From positions 11,054 through 75,053 of the forward strand of contig CAZWLP010000005.1 in the NCBI GenBank assembly GCA_964634565.1: a stretch of DNA of 64,000 nucleotides, read 5' to 3'. Source of the stretch: JAUVKT01 sp964634565 (GTDB lineage Bacteria; Bacteroidota; Bacteroidia; Bacteroidales; VadinHA17). Positions 1 to 9,165 of the stretch are shown here, piece after piece (position 1 is the stretch's first letter; the number at the start of each line of letters is the position of its first letter). Made by a program: the position numbers and the translations under genes. The notes under the pieces are model-generated. The model ran no database searches. It saw only the letters and a program-made list of their open reading frames with translations, and was not told the origin of the DNA.

Positions 1-1251
1 GAAGCTAAAAATGCCGGGGCTGATTATGTACTGATTCATATGAATACCTATGGAGGACAGGTAGATATGGCAGATTCTATACGTACAGCAATATTAAATT
101 TTCCTCTGCCGGTAATGGTATTTATTGATAATCAGGCTATATCGGCCGGTGCACTTATTTCGATAGCATGCGATAGTATCTATATGCGACCAGGTGGAAA
201 TATAGGTGCCGCAACAGTGGTAAACCAGTCTGGTGAGCAGGTGCCGGATAAATACCAGTCTTTTATGAGGGGAATGATGAGATCTACTTCTGAAGCTCAT
301 GGAAAGATTCCCGTGGTGGAAAACGGAGACACAACATGGATATGGCACAGAGATCCTGCAATAGCTCAGTCTATGGTAGACCCAAAAGTATATGTAGAGG
401 GTGTAAGTGATACAGGCAGCGTATTAACACTTACAACACTTGAGGCAATCAATCTGGGTTTTTGTGAAGGTGAAGCAAATTCTATTGAGGAAGTTCTCAG
501 ACTGGCAGGTATAGAAAACTATGATATAAAAGAGTTTAAGCCGGGCGCTGTAGAAAAAATAATTCAACTGTTTCTTAACCCTATAGTATCCGGACTGCTA
601 ATAATGATTGTGATTGGAGGGATATATTTTGAACTTCAGTCACCGGGAATAGGATTCCCTCTGATTGCAGCGATTTTTGCAGCCATACTGTATTTTGCAC
701 CCCTCTACCTCGAGGGCATTGCGGCAAACTGGCAGGTTCTTGTTTTTGTTGCAGGGATTGTGCTGGTAGCAATCGAGATATTTGCCATTCCCGGATTTGG
801 CATAGCGGGAGTTCTGGGTATTGCGGGAATAATTGCAGGCCTCACATTTGGGATGATCGATAAAATAAATTTCAGGTTTGGCCCTTCGCCCCTGGCAGGT
901 AATACTGTAATAGCTGCCTTCGCCATTGTATTTATTTCTATGCTTACTGCATTTATATTATCGATCTGGGGAAGCAAAAAGATGCTTACATCAAACAGGC
1001 TGCTTGGGCGTTTTGCCTTACAAAAGATTCAGGAAACAGACAAAGGATATGTTAGTGTTGACGTAGGAAAACAAAAATCTGTTGTTGGTATGACGGGTAT
1101 TGCATATACGGTTCTGCGACCCTCAGGTAAGGTGATGATAAACAATGAAATATATGATGCTAAATCTGAAGTTTCATATATAGAAAAAGGTATGAGGATT
1201 ATAGTTAAAAGAGAGGAATCAGGCCAGCTATATGTTCTTAAATCAGATTAA
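1..1251 (+). CDS. NfeD-family membrane serine protease, 5' end missing
   Basis: The reading frame is open from base 1 with no start codon, so the gene is cut by the window edge; about 416 residues remain. The first ~150 residues are a ClpP-class protease domain: an ISAGA segment holds the likely nucleophile Ser, and a Lys in DKYQSF about 36 residues later fits the Ser-Lys dyad of NfeD1b proteases. Five or six hydrophobic segments follow, then a C-terminal ~65-residue soluble region typical of the NfeD OB-fold. The family sits in the inner membrane and is usually paired with a stomatin/SPFH protein, which would lie outside this window or elsewhere. The next gene starts 2 bases after the stop, suggesting co-transcription. 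Confidence 0.85.
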   Translation, partial: EAKNAGADYVLIHMNTYGGQVDMADSIRTAILNFPLPVMVFIDNQAISAGALISIACDSIYMRPGGNIGAATVVNQSGEQVPDKYQSFMRGMMRSTSEAHGKIPVVENGDTTWIWHRDPAIAQSMVDPKVYVEGVSDTGSVLTLTTLEAINLGFCEGEANSIEEVLRLAGIENYDIKEFKPGAVEKIIQLFLNPIVSGLLIMIVIGGIYFELQSPGIGFPLIAAIFAAILYFAPLYLEGIAANWQVLVFVAGIVLVAIEIFAIPGFGIAGVLGIAGIIAGLTFGMIDKINFRFGPSPLAGNTVIAAFAIVFISMLTAFILSIWGSKKMLTSNRLLGRFALQKIQETDKGYVSVDVGKQKSVVGMTGIAYTVLRPSGKVMINNEIYDAKSEVSYIEKGMRIIVKREESGQLYVLKSD

Positions 1252-1253
1252 TA

Positions 1254-1700
1254 ATGAAAGGATTCAGTACAAGGGATTATAAAAGAGAAGATTATAATGC
1301 TGTTCAGAATATTTGGATTCAGACGGGAATGGGAGGAGCAGAAAGAGGTGATAATGCAGACACGATAGATGATAGCATTAAGATAGGCGGACGAATGATC
1401 CTTCTATATAATAACGGCACAGGAGAAATAATTGGCACTTCATGGATGACCTTCGATGGAAGAAGGATCCATCTCCACCACTTTGGAATACTTCCCGGCT
1501 TCCAGGGAAAAGGACTTTCTAAAATACTCCTGCAGGCATCACTGAAACATGTAAAGGAAAAAGGTTACCAGGTCAAGCTCGAGGTCCATAACACAAATAT
1601 TAAAGCAATCAATCTCTATTCAAAGAACGGCTTTGATTATCTTGGAGACTATGATGTGTATATAATTAGAAAACCTGATAAAATAAATAAACAGGCTTAG
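1254..1700 (+). CDS. GNAT-family N-acetyltransferase
   Basis: A 148-residue single-domain acetyltransferase. The acetyl-CoA-binding motif A is visible as GFQGKGLSKILL around residues 80-92, matching the (Q/R)xxGxG/A signature, and the C-terminal part (NTNIKAINLYSKNGF) is the usual motif B, where a Tyr can act as general acid. It probably acetylates a small amine or a protein N-terminus or lysine, but the substrate cannot be read from sequence. It starts 2 bases after the NfeD stop and is likely read from the same mRNA. Confidence 0.8.
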   Translation: MKGFSTRDYKREDYNAVQNIWIQTGMGGAERGDNADTIDDSIKIGGRMILLYNNGTGEIIGTSWMTFDGRRIHLHHFGILPGFQGKGLSKILLQASLKHVKEKGYQVKLEVHNTNIKAINLYSKNGFDYLGDYDVYIIRKPDKINKQA

Positions 1701-1770
1701 ATTACCGGAACTAAGACCTGGCCTTTCGTCTTTTGGCTTTCGTCTTTAGCCTATAAATATTATCTTTGGG
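1701..1770 (+). promoter_or_regulatory. Imperfect tandem repeat and -7 box before the HTH gene
   Basis: Bases 1721-1750 hold an imperfect ~14-bp repeat in which CTTTCGTCTTT occurs twice. It is followed by TATCTTTG at 1761-1768, which matches the Bacteroidetes -7 consensus TAnnTTTG. No convincing -33 TTTG is present at the usual 19-21 base spacing. The box lies 38 bases before the small HTH gene and would drive it. Confidence 0.35.
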
Positions 1771-1805
1771 GTGGTAGAATTTTTTTATAAAAAAAGAAAA
1801 AGGGT

Positions 1806-2051
1806 ATGACTCGTACGATAACTTTCAATAAACTGAGAGAAATTAAGGATCAACTTCCAACTGGAGGGGTTAAAAAGATAGCATCTGAGCTCGAATTAAG
1901 TGAAGATACCGTAAGAAATTATTTTGGCGGATGGAACTATGACCGTGGCGAAAGTGCAGGAATTAATATTGAGCAGGGTCCTGACGGAGGTATTGTTACC
2001 CTTAACGACACCACTATACTGGATATGGCCGAGAAAATGATTGGCTCCTGA
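1806..2051 (+). CDS. Small helix-turn-helix protein of unknown function
   Basis: An 81-residue acidic protein. Residues ~6-40 look like a helix-turn-helix (VKKIASELELSEDTVRNYF), the form seen in Xre- or resolvase-type DNA-binding domains. The C-terminal half is a short acidic region with no recognised domain. I infer DNA binding from the helix-turn-helix alone. It has a candidate promoter of its own and about 100 bases of intergenic sequence on each side, so it is probably monocistronic. A small structural DNA-binding protein or a transcription regulator are both possible. Confidence 0.6.
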   Translation: MTRTITFNKLREIKDQLPTGGVKKIASELELSEDTVRNYFGGWNYDRGESAGINIEQGPDGGIVTLNDTTILDMAEKMIGS

Positions 2052-2156
2052 TAAACCTGCCATTATTATTTTCCTTTATATGCTTTATAAGTATTAGCTA
2101 GCTCTTACCGGGCTTCGATTTTTTTGTAATTTTCCAAAAATTAAATCTACAAAGCT

Positions 2157-3962
2157 ATGAGAAGAGCAAGTTTCCTTTTATTTCTTATGGTAACTGTTAT
2201 TGCCGGATGTTCCAGCAATAAAGAGGTAAATATTGATCTTAAATACGATCAGAATATTAGTCTCGAATACGACCAAGTAATAGATGCATACCAGCAACTT
2301 GCAGATGCATACAGTGAAGCCAGTCTTTCAGTTATAGGATATTCGGATATCGGCAAACCCCTTCACCTGTTTATGATGTCAAAAGACAGCGACTTTGATC
2401 CGGCATCTATCAGAAAGAAAGGCAGGACAATTGTATTTATAAATAATGGAATTCATCCGGGAGAACCTGAAGGAATTGATGCAAGTATTCAATTCTCATG
2501 GGACCTGCTTGCCGGCAAGAATGATCTTAAAAAATATCTCGATAATACAGTTATAGCAATTATTCCTGTTTATAATATTGGTGGAGCTCTCGACAGAAGC
2601 AAATATTACAGGATGAACCAGAATGGACCGATCTATAAGGGAAGGAGAAGAAATGCAAAGAATATGGATCTTAATAGGGATTTTGCCAAGCAGGAGACTA
2701 AAAATGCACAGTCGTTTGCAAATATCTTCACCTACCTGAATCCGGATGTTTTTCTCGACACGCATACAACCAACGGTTCAGATCATCAATACACAATCAC
2801 ACTGATAGCAACACTTCATAGTAAACTTGAAGGCGAAATGGGCACCTTCTTTAAAGAAACTATGCTTCCTGCTCTTTATAAAGGAATGGAAGAAAACTCC
2901 GAATATGGTATGATACCTTATGTGGCAACAATGGGATTCGGAGATATTAAGAACGGTATTATAAGCTATAACGATCACCCCTATTATTCAACCGGCTATG
3001 CTGCACTATTCAATTGCTACTCTTTTATGACCGAAAACCTTGTATATAAGTACTTCCCCGACCGCGTCAGATCTGTTGTAGATTTTATTACGCAACTTGT
3101 AAAATTTACAAGCGAAAATAATGATGAGATAAGAAAAACAAAGGATAAAGCCGACGAGCTGGTTAAGAATAAAGATCAATTTCATCTTGCCTGGCAGCTC
3201 GATACAGATTACAAAGAAAAACTATTTTTTAAGGGCTATGAATATGTTACTGACAAAGACAATTCTGCAAGAGGAAGAAGATCTGGCCATTACGACCACA
3301 ATAAACCATGGGAAGATACAATACCATACTATACCATATACAAGCCTGTTCTTTCAGTTAATAAGCCATATGCATATATAATCCCTCAAGCCTGGGAAGA
3401 AATTATCGATAAGTTTAATAATAATGGTATAGAGTCATTCAGACTTTCGGAAGATATCAATATAGAGGTAGAATGCTATTATATAGATAATGTAAATTCA
3501 TCTGCCAGAGCAACCCAGGGTCATAGAATCAATAATAATGTGGAGGTACATACTATACTGCAGAATATGCAATATTACGAAGGTGACTATATAGTTTTTG
3601 TAAACCAGCATGCAAACAAATATATTGTTGAAATGCTGGAACCGCATGCACCAAATTCTTTCTTTGCATGGAATTATTTTGATCCGATATTAGAGTCTCA
3701 CGATTTCTACTCGATATGGGGATTTGAAAGTCATTTATACGAATTACTGGATGAAGATACAGAGCTAAGAGCTCTTCTCGAAGAAAAAAAAGAAGACAAT
3801 CCGGAATTTGCAGCAGATCCTATTGCTCAACTACAATTCCTGTATGAAAATACAGATGCCTCTGAAATAGAAAAATGGAACAGATTATATCCGGTTACCC
3901 GAATACTTAACAAGCTTGATCTGTCTGTAAATAGCCAAAGTAAGCCAAATGAAAGAATTTGA
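2157..3962 (+). CDS. M14-family zinc metallopeptidase lipoprotein
   Basis: A 601-residue protein with a lipoprotein signal ending in VIAGC (Cys18), so it should be anchored in the envelope. The M14 carboxypeptidase zinc site is visible: H100 and E103 in HPGEPEG, and H203 in DTHTTNGSDH. DLNRDF around residues 171-176 matches the substrate-binding Asn/Arg motif of the family. A role in trimming peptides outside the cytoplasm is likely. The gene overlaps the downstream amino-acid decarboxylase by 14 bases, so the two are probably translationally coupled and may handle the same substrate stream. Confidence 0.85.
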   Translation: MRRASFLLFLMVTVIAGCSSNKEVNIDLKYDQNISLEYDQVIDAYQQLADAYSEASLSVIGYSDIGKPLHLFMMSKDSDFDPASIRKKGRTIVFINNGIHPGEPEGIDASIQFSWDLLAGKNDLKKYLDNTVIAIIPVYNIGGALDRSKYYRMNQNGPIYKGRRRNAKNMDLNRDFAKQETKNAQSFANIFTYLNPDVFLDTHTTNGSDHQYTITLIATLHSKLEGEMGTFFKETMLPALYKGMEENSEYGMIPYVATMGFGDIKNGIISYNDHPYYSTGYAALFNCYSFMTENLVYKYFPDRVRSVVDFITQLVKFTSENNDEIRKTKDKADELVKNKDQFHLAWQLDTDYKEKLFFKGYEYVTDKDNSARGRRSGHYDHNKPWEDTIPYYTIYKPVLSVNKPYAYIIPQAWEEIIDKFNNNGIESFRLSEDINIEVECYYIDNVNSSARATQGHRINNNVEVHTILQNMQYYEGDYIVFVNQHANKYIVEMLEPHAPNSFFAWNYFDPILESHDFYSIWGFESHLYELLDEDTELRALLEEKKEDNPEFAADPIAQLQFLYENTDASEIEKWNRLYPVTRILNKLDLSVNSQSKPNERI

Positions 3963-5379
3963 TTCTGCGAAGTTCCGTGAAGAAGGACATAAAATTGTAG
4001 ATAAATTAGCTGAGTATCTTGAAAATATTTCAAAAGGAGATTCTTATCCTGTTCTTCCGGATAATGATCCCGACGAACTGGCTTTATACTTCCTTAATAA
4101 ACTTAATCAGGGCCCGGAACAGAATATTCAAAACATTATTGATGAATTTATAAAATCGTCAAATCACCTTCATCATCCTGGTTATATTGGTCACCAATGC
4201 ACCGCTCCCCTGCCCCTGGCATCGCTAACACATTTTACTGCAGGACTGCTTAACAACGGATCTGCAGTGTATGAAATGGGGCCTGCAAATACAGCTATGG
4301 AAAGAGCAGTTATTAAGCACATATCTTCTATTATTGGATTCGATAATAAGGCTGATGGATTTCTGACTCATGGAGGAAGTGCGGGTAATCTAACCGCATT
4401 GCTCGCTGCGCGTCAGGCTATGACTGAATATAATATCTGGAGCGAAGGTGTGAAGGAAAACAGTATCCCTGCTTTTATTGTATCAGAGCAATCACATTAC
4501 AGTGTCTCAAGAAACCTCAGAATAATGGGCCTGGGAGATGCAGCAACTGTAAATATAGCCGTCGACAGTAAGTTCAGGATAAGAACTGATTTACTACCTG
4601 AGACACTTAAACAGGCTTCTCAAAAAGGCCTTAGCGTTATTGGTGTAGTAGCCAATGCCTGCTCAACCGCAACAGGCTCATATGACAACCTGATAGCAAT
4701 TAGTGATTTCTGCAAAGCGAATAATCTATGGTTACATGTCGATGGTGCTCATGGCATGGGTGCAATAATGTCTGAAAAGTACAGACACCTGGTCAGGGGT
4801 ATTGAGAGAGCCGATTCGGTGATAATAGATTTTCACAAAATGTTTTTAATCCCCGGGCTTAATACCTGCGTACTGTTCAGGGATGGAGATCGCTCATATG
4901 AAACTTTTGCACAGAAAGCTTCCTACCTGTTTGATAAGACACATAAAAAAGACTGGTATAACGGAGCCAAGAGAACACTCGAATGCACCAAGAGCTCACT
5001 TGGCCTTCATGTCTACTCGATGTTCAGGTATTACGGTGATAAATTCTTTGGAAACTATATTGAAACAATGTACGATCTGGCCTCCGAGTTTAATAAAGCA
5101 ATAAACAGGTCGACAGACTTTGAAAGCATTATCACACCTGAATCTAATATAGTTTGCTTCAGATATTTAAATAATAAGGCACTATCAGACCTGAACAATA
5201 TTAATCGCCTTATACGGGAAAAAGTAATAAAAGCAGGTAAGTTTTATATTGTACAGGCTGAACTTAATGAAAAAGTATGGCTTCGTGTTACAATAATCAA
5301 TCCGCAAACAACGATAAGTGATCTGCTGACATTACTGGATGAAATAAGAAGATTTGGAGAATCACCTGAGCTTACTTAA
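3949..5379 (+). CDS. Group II pyridoxal-phosphate-dependent decarboxylase
   Basis: A 476-residue fold-type I PLP enzyme of the aromatic-L-amino-acid/glutamate decarboxylase family. The cofactor Lys is K297 in DFHKMFL and the PLP-nitrogen Asp is D265 in HVDGAHG; HGGSAGN upstream is the phosphate-cradle loop. Length is normal for the family. The amino acid used cannot be assigned; an aromatic amino acid, diaminobutyrate or glutamate are all possible. It overlaps the M14 peptidase upstream by 14 bases and converges with the FAH gene, overlapping it by 8 bases at the 3' end. Confidence 0.85.
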   Translation: MKEFDSAKFREEGHKIVDKLAEYLENISKGDSYPVLPDNDPDELALYFLNKLNQGPEQNIQNIIDEFIKSSNHLHHPGYIGHQCTAPLPLASLTHFTAGLLNNGSAVYEMGPANTAMERAVIKHISSIIGFDNKADGFLTHGGSAGNLTALLAARQAMTEYNIWSEGVKENSIPAFIVSEQSHYSVSRNLRIMGLGDAATVNIAVDSKFRIRTDLLPETLKQASQKGLSVIGVVANACSTATGSYDNLIAISDFCKANNLWLHVDGAHGMGAIMSEKYRHLVRGIERADSVIIDFHKMFLIPGLNTCVLFRDGDRSYETFAQKASYLFDKTHKKDWYNGAKRTLECTKSSLGLHVYSMFRYYGDKFFGNYIETMYDLASEFNKAINRSTDFESIITPESNIVCFRYLNNKALSDLNNINRLIREKVIKAGKFYIVQAELNEKVWLRVTIINPQTTISDLLTLLDEIRRFGESPELT

Positions 5380-5983
5380 CGTTGAAATCAAGCACCTTCT
5401 GACCCTCCAGAAAAGCTGTTAACCTGTCATTTTTCTTTACAGGTCCGGCACCTGCCGGTGTGCCGGTAAAAATAAGATCGCCGGTCTTAAGAGTAAAAAA
5501 CCTTGATACATATGCTATAATATCTGCAAAACTGAAAATTAGACCGGAACTACTGGCAGATTGAACAGTTTCCCCGTTTTTCTCAAGACTGAATGATATA
5601 TCATCTATACTGCCGAGACTGCTCACAGAAATAAATTTACCAAGTGGAGCTGAGCCATCAAAACCCTTAGAGATAGACCATGGCATAATCTCATCAGACA
5701 GGCTTTTTTGAAGATCACGGGCAGTAAAATCTATTCCAACAGTAATCTTATCGAAGTAACGATGGGCATACCTGGGTGCTATTGATCTTCCTACTTTACA
5801 GATACTTAATACCAGCTCGGCCTCGTAGTCAATGGCAGAGTCATAGTCAGGAATAAAAAAAGGTTTATCATTTCTTATTATTGCAGAATCAGGTTTTATA
5901 AATACCAGTGGCCTGGAGGGTAGTTCTCTGTTCATCTCCCGGGCATGATCTTTATAATTTAAGCCGATGCAGATTATTTTCAT
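5372..5983 (-). CDS. Fumarylacetoacetate hydrolase family protein
   Basis: A 203-residue single-domain FAH-fold protein. GLNYKDHAREM at the start, the acidic metal-site segment DYEAELVLSI, DFTARDLQ, and FTGTPAGAGPV near the end are the family's hallmarks. Members include acylpyruvases, oxaloacetate decarboxylases/tautomerases and 2-hydroxyhepta-2,4-diene-1,7-dioate isomerases, all acting on 2-oxo acids with a bound divalent metal. At ~200 residues it resembles the short FAHD1/acylpyruvase type. It is the last gene of the long minus-strand run and starts 16 bases after the exonuclease stop. Confidence 0.8.
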   Translation of the reverse strand: MKIICIGLNYKDHAREMNRELPSRPLVFIKPDSAIIRNDKPFFIPDYDSAIDYEAELVLSICKVGRSIAPRYAHRYFDKITVGIDFTARDLQKSLSDEIMPWSISKGFDGSAPLGKFISVSSLGSIDDISFSLEKNGETVQSASSSGLIFSFADIIAYVSRFFTLKTGDLIFTGTPAGAGPVKKNDRLTAFLEGQKVLDFNVK

Positions 5984-5999
5984 AAAAGGCTAAACTTAT

Positions 6000-6770
6000 C
6001 TACTTCTGATTAAACGACCTTAACCTTATCTCGGTAAGTATCTTTTTGGTATAGAGAGGAAAATCACCCTTCATCATCCATGCATAATAGCCGGGCTCAT
6101 CTTTTAATACAGTTTCAACAAGTTTTCCTTTGTTCTTGCCAAAATTGAATATCTCATTGCCATCCTTATCAAAAACTATCCTTCCGGCAAGGTCGGCATG
6201 CTTATTATATGAACTAAACTCAGATAACTTATCTATATCATTACTAAGATTATCATAACGATCGAGCTGAGCCTTAAGTATTTCATAGGTTGCTGCCGTA
6301 TCGGCCTCTGCGCTGTGAGCATTCTCCAGGCTCTTATCACAATAGAACTTATAAGCTGCCGACAGGGTTCTCTGCTCCATCTTATGAAATATTACCTGGA
6401 CATCAATATATTTTCTTTTTCTTAAATCAAAATCCACTTCTGCCCTTAAAAACTCTTCGGCCAGCACAGGGATATCAAACTTGATTGCATTATAGCCGGC
6501 CAGGTCGCAGCCCTCAAGGAACTTTGCCAGATCCCTTGCAATATCAGCAAATGTAGGTTCATCCTTAACATCCTCATCACTTATACCATGTACCTCGCTT
6601 GCTGAAGGACTGATAGGCATTTCGGGGTTAATTCTTTTTGTATACCACTCTTCGTCACCCTCAGGACTGACTTTAACAATTGAGATCTCAATAATTCTGT
6701 CGCTAGCAACATTAATGCCCGTTGTTTCAAGGTCAAAAAATGCGATTGGTCGTTTTAAATTTAATTCCAT
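6000..6770 (-). CDS. DnaQ-like 3'-5' exonuclease with C-terminal DUF3820-like domain
   Basis: A 256-residue DEDDh exonuclease. Catalytic residues are visible: D13 and E15 (FDLETTG), D99 (GYNAIKFD), and H152 and D157 (HSAEAD). Residues ~195-245 (FNFGKNKGKLVETVL, then GYYAWMMKGDFP) form a DUF3820-like module often fused to this exonuclease in Bacteroidetes. It may proofread or process DNA 3' ends; whether it acts as a polymerase III epsilon subunit is unclear. It lies downstream of dnaN across a 160-base spacer containing repeats. Confidence 0.85.
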   Translation of the reverse strand: MELNLKRPIAFFDLETTGINVASDRIIEISIVKVSPEGDEEWYTKRINPEMPISPSASEVHGISDEDVKDEPTFADIARDLAKFLEGCDLAGYNAIKFDIPVLAEEFLRAEVDFDLRKRKYIDVQVIFHKMEQRTLSAAYKFYCDKSLENAHSAEADTAATYEILKAQLDRYDNLSNDIDKLSEFSSYNKHADLAGRIVFDKDGNEIFNFGKNKGKLVETVLKDEPGYYAWMMKGDFPLYTKKILTEIRLRSFNQK

Positions 6771-6930
6771 GGAAATTGTTACTGGTTACTGGTTACATTG
6801 CTGGATTGTTATTTCGAACGAAGTGAGAAATCTCTACTTCAATATATAACAGATCCCTTGGTAAACTCGGGATGACAATCCCCCGCGCCCTTCCTGCCCG
6901 CCGAAGCCCTGGCGTAGGTGGGTGCCTTAG
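6771..6930. repeat. Intergenic spacer with short tandem and dispersed-type repeats
   Basis: This spacer between dnaN and the exonuclease carries two and a half copies of the heptamer TTACTGG (about 6779-6800). Next comes a segment with TTCGAACGAAGTGAGAAAT, and then a GC-rich stretch (6884-6927) able to fold CCCGCC against GGTGGG. Base composition shifts sharply from the AT-rich flanks. I see no ORF. The second part resembles dispersed intergenic elements seen in Bacteroidetes genomes, but that is recollection and not a database result. Confidence 0.5.
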
Positions 6931-8061
6931 TTAGGCGTTTATCATCATAGGCATCAGAAGCATAAGCAAATCTTCTGATTCACTATCATTTTCAGAAGGC
7001 AGGAATAGTCCTGCTCTTGTAGGATCCGCAAGCTCTACGATAACATCCTGTGATGAGATATTGGATAGAATCTCCAGCATAAATACAGACTTAAAGCCTA
7101 TTTCCATCTCTTCACCCTCATACTGACAGTTGATTCTCTCATAGGCAGAGATAGAAAAATCTATATCCTGTGCTGAGACCTTTATCTGGTTGCCTGTAAG
7201 TTCGAGTTTAACAAGGTTACTTGCCTGGTTAGAAAATACAGAAACTCTTTTAAGCGTATTTAAAAGCTCTATTCTGTCGACCGTAACTTTCCTGGGATTC
7301 TTTGAAGGTATCACCGAATTGTAATTGGGATAGTTACCCTCCACCAGTCTGCATACTACCTTATAATCAGCAAAAGTGAAAAACGCATTTTTATCATCAA
7401 ACTCCAATACCACCTGACCATCTTCTCTTGGCAGTATATTCTTAAGAAGCGATGCAGGCTTTTTGGGCAGTATAAACGAAGAGTTCTCTTCTGCCTTTGC
7501 ATCGGCCCGCTTATAACGAACCAGCTTATGGGCATCCGAAGCCACAAAGTTTAACCCATCAGTACCTGCTTCTACAAAAATACCTCCCATAACAGGTCTA
7601 AGTTCATCATCAGCTGTAGCGAAGAGTGTTTTACTGATTCCGGAAAACAATACTTCTGCCTCAATAGTAAAAGAGTATTTCTTATCTTCCTTAATTGCAG
7701 GAAGAACAGGAAAGTCTATTCCATTCTGGCCCACTATACTGAATTTACCTTTTTCTGAACTTATCACAACAGCAAGACTATCGGGATTTATATCAAAGGT
7801 AAGAGGCTGCTCTGAAAATTCTTTCAGGGTATCAAGCAATATCCTGGCCGGAATGGCTATACTACCTTCCCCATCTGTATTTTCAAGTTTCATTCCTGTA
7901 ATAAGCGTTGATTCCAGATCAGATGCTGTAATCTCCAGTGTATTTGTCTCCAGTTTAAAAAGAAAATTATCCAGAATCGGAAGAGTATTCTTGGTACTGA
8001 TTACCTTACTAATTCCCTGCAGGTGAGCCAGTAGTTCTGTACTTGATACAACAAATTTCAT
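6931..8061 (-). CDS. dnaN: DNA polymerase III sliding clamp (beta subunit)
   Basis: A 376-residue clamp protein of standard length with the three-repeat beta-clamp layout. It starts MKFVVSSTELLAHLQGISKV, has the conserved KFSIVGQNGIDFPVL segment in domain 1, and ends with an LLMLLMPMMI tail like the family's LIMPMR end. It encircles DNA and tethers the replicative polymerase. No dnaA or recF neighbour is seen; instead it follows the gldF/gldG/DUF4340-like genes after 138 bases. Those bases are AT-rich with no clear ORF. Confidence 0.97.
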   Translation of the reverse strand: MKFVVSSTELLAHLQGISKVISTKNTLPILDNFLFKLETNTLEITASDLESTLITGMKLENTDGEGSIAIPARILLDTLKEFSEQPLTFDINPDSLAVVISSEKGKFSIVGQNGIDFPVLPAIKEDKKYSFTIEAEVLFSGISKTLFATADDELRPVMGGIFVEAGTDGLNFVASDAHKLVRYKRADAKAEENSSFILPKKPASLLKNILPREDGQVVLEFDDKNAFFTFADYKVVCRLVEGNYPNYNSVIPSKNPRKVTVDRIELLNTLKRVSVFSNQASNLVKLELTGNQIKVSAQDIDFSISAYERINCQYEGEEMEIGFKSVFMLEILSNISSQDVIVELADPTRAGLFLPSENDSESEDLLMLLMPMMINA

Positions 8062-8199
8062 ATTATCGAGTAATTTAAATTTAAACAGTAAAAAAAGAGA
8101 AGTTACAAATCCCTGTAAATGTTATAATTGTAAGATTGTCACTCTCTTTGTACCGATTACCAATATTAGTAAAAAAAACCATTATCCTCAAATAAAAAA

Positions 8200-9165
8200 T
8201 CAGTCGCTTATAAAATATTCTGCACTTTTAATTAAAGGATCAATATCGAAAAACCTTGCAATAAAAACATCACTCCCACCGTCAAGCGCTCCATATAACC
8301 TGTCGGTATCAGGTGCCGGTCCCCCAGGAGTATCAATCAACCTGGTCCAGAATCGCGCAACTACCTTATTCCCATCACTTAAGCCAACCTTAATAATTAT
8401 TTCAGGCTCAGAGTTTATAATCTTTGCAACAGTTTCCTTATCAGAATCAATAGCCCATGTCTCAAAAGGAATAAAAGTAAAATATGTTATATACCTGCGA
8501 ATCTTATCCTGCTTAGCATCTACTGACGGGCTTCCATTAATAAATAAACTATTCTCCTTTTTACCGGTAACAATAAGAATATCATTCATTCCGGGGTCTT
8601 TATATATAAGCTCCACCGAACTAATTATATCTGGCTTAAGATTGAATATATAATATGGCATCCAGAACTTACTATCAGTCACAAAATTATATCCAGGATC
8701 AATATCATAAGCAGGAAGTGTAACAAAGAAAGGCTTTGATTTCAGGCTCTTCCTAAAGATACTTCCATACGGCGAATCAGGATTTTTATAGATAAGGTAA
8801 TTATTCGCTTTTTTTCTTCCCGTAATTTGTACCCTCAGCGGTTCAATATGCTTAACTTCCACCAGTTCCCTGTAAAGATCATCAGAAACAGGTGATTTTA
8901 TTTCAACACTGGCGATAGCTTTTAAAATAAAGTCTATAGCCGATTTCCTCGCAATAAATAAACCATTTACCTCCCAATCATTACCAGATTTCTCAAGTAA
9001 GAGCGTCTTATCTTTTTCTGATATTCTGATCGAATTAACATCGTCTACCCAATCGATTGCAAAGCCACTATTACTTCTCCCATAGGGCACACGCACCTTA
9101 AAAACAATTACAATAGCAATTAATATTAGCAGTAAGGCCACCAATATGCCCATGCTTCTCCTCAT
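8200..9165 (-). CDS. DUF4340-like membrane-anchored protein of the gldFG operon
   Basis: A 321-residue protein with one N-terminal membrane helix (residues ~5-24) and a large extracytoplasmic part with beta-rich repeats (IRISEKDKTLLLEK, WEVNGLFIARK) like DUF4340 proteins. These commonly accompany GldG-type ABC subunits. Its start overlaps the gldG stop by 4 bases, so translation is likely coupled. It probably works with the GldF/GldG complex; the molecular activity is unknown. Confidence 0.65.
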   Translation of the reverse strand: MRRSMGILVALLLILIAIVIVFKVRVPYGRSNSGFAIDWVDDVNSIRISEKDKTLLLEKSGNDWEVNGLFIARKSAIDFILKAIASVEIKSPVSDDLYRELVEVKHIEPLRVQITGRKKANNYLIYKNPDSPYGSIFRKSLKSKPFFVTLPAYDIDPGYNFVTDSKFWMPYYIFNLKPDIISSVELIYKDPGMNDILIVTGKKENSLFINGSPSVDAKQDKIRRYITYFTFIPFETWAIDSDKETVAKIINSEPEIIIKVGLSDGNKVVARFWTRLIDTPGGPAPDTDRLYGALDGGSDVFIARFFDIDPLIKSAEYFISD

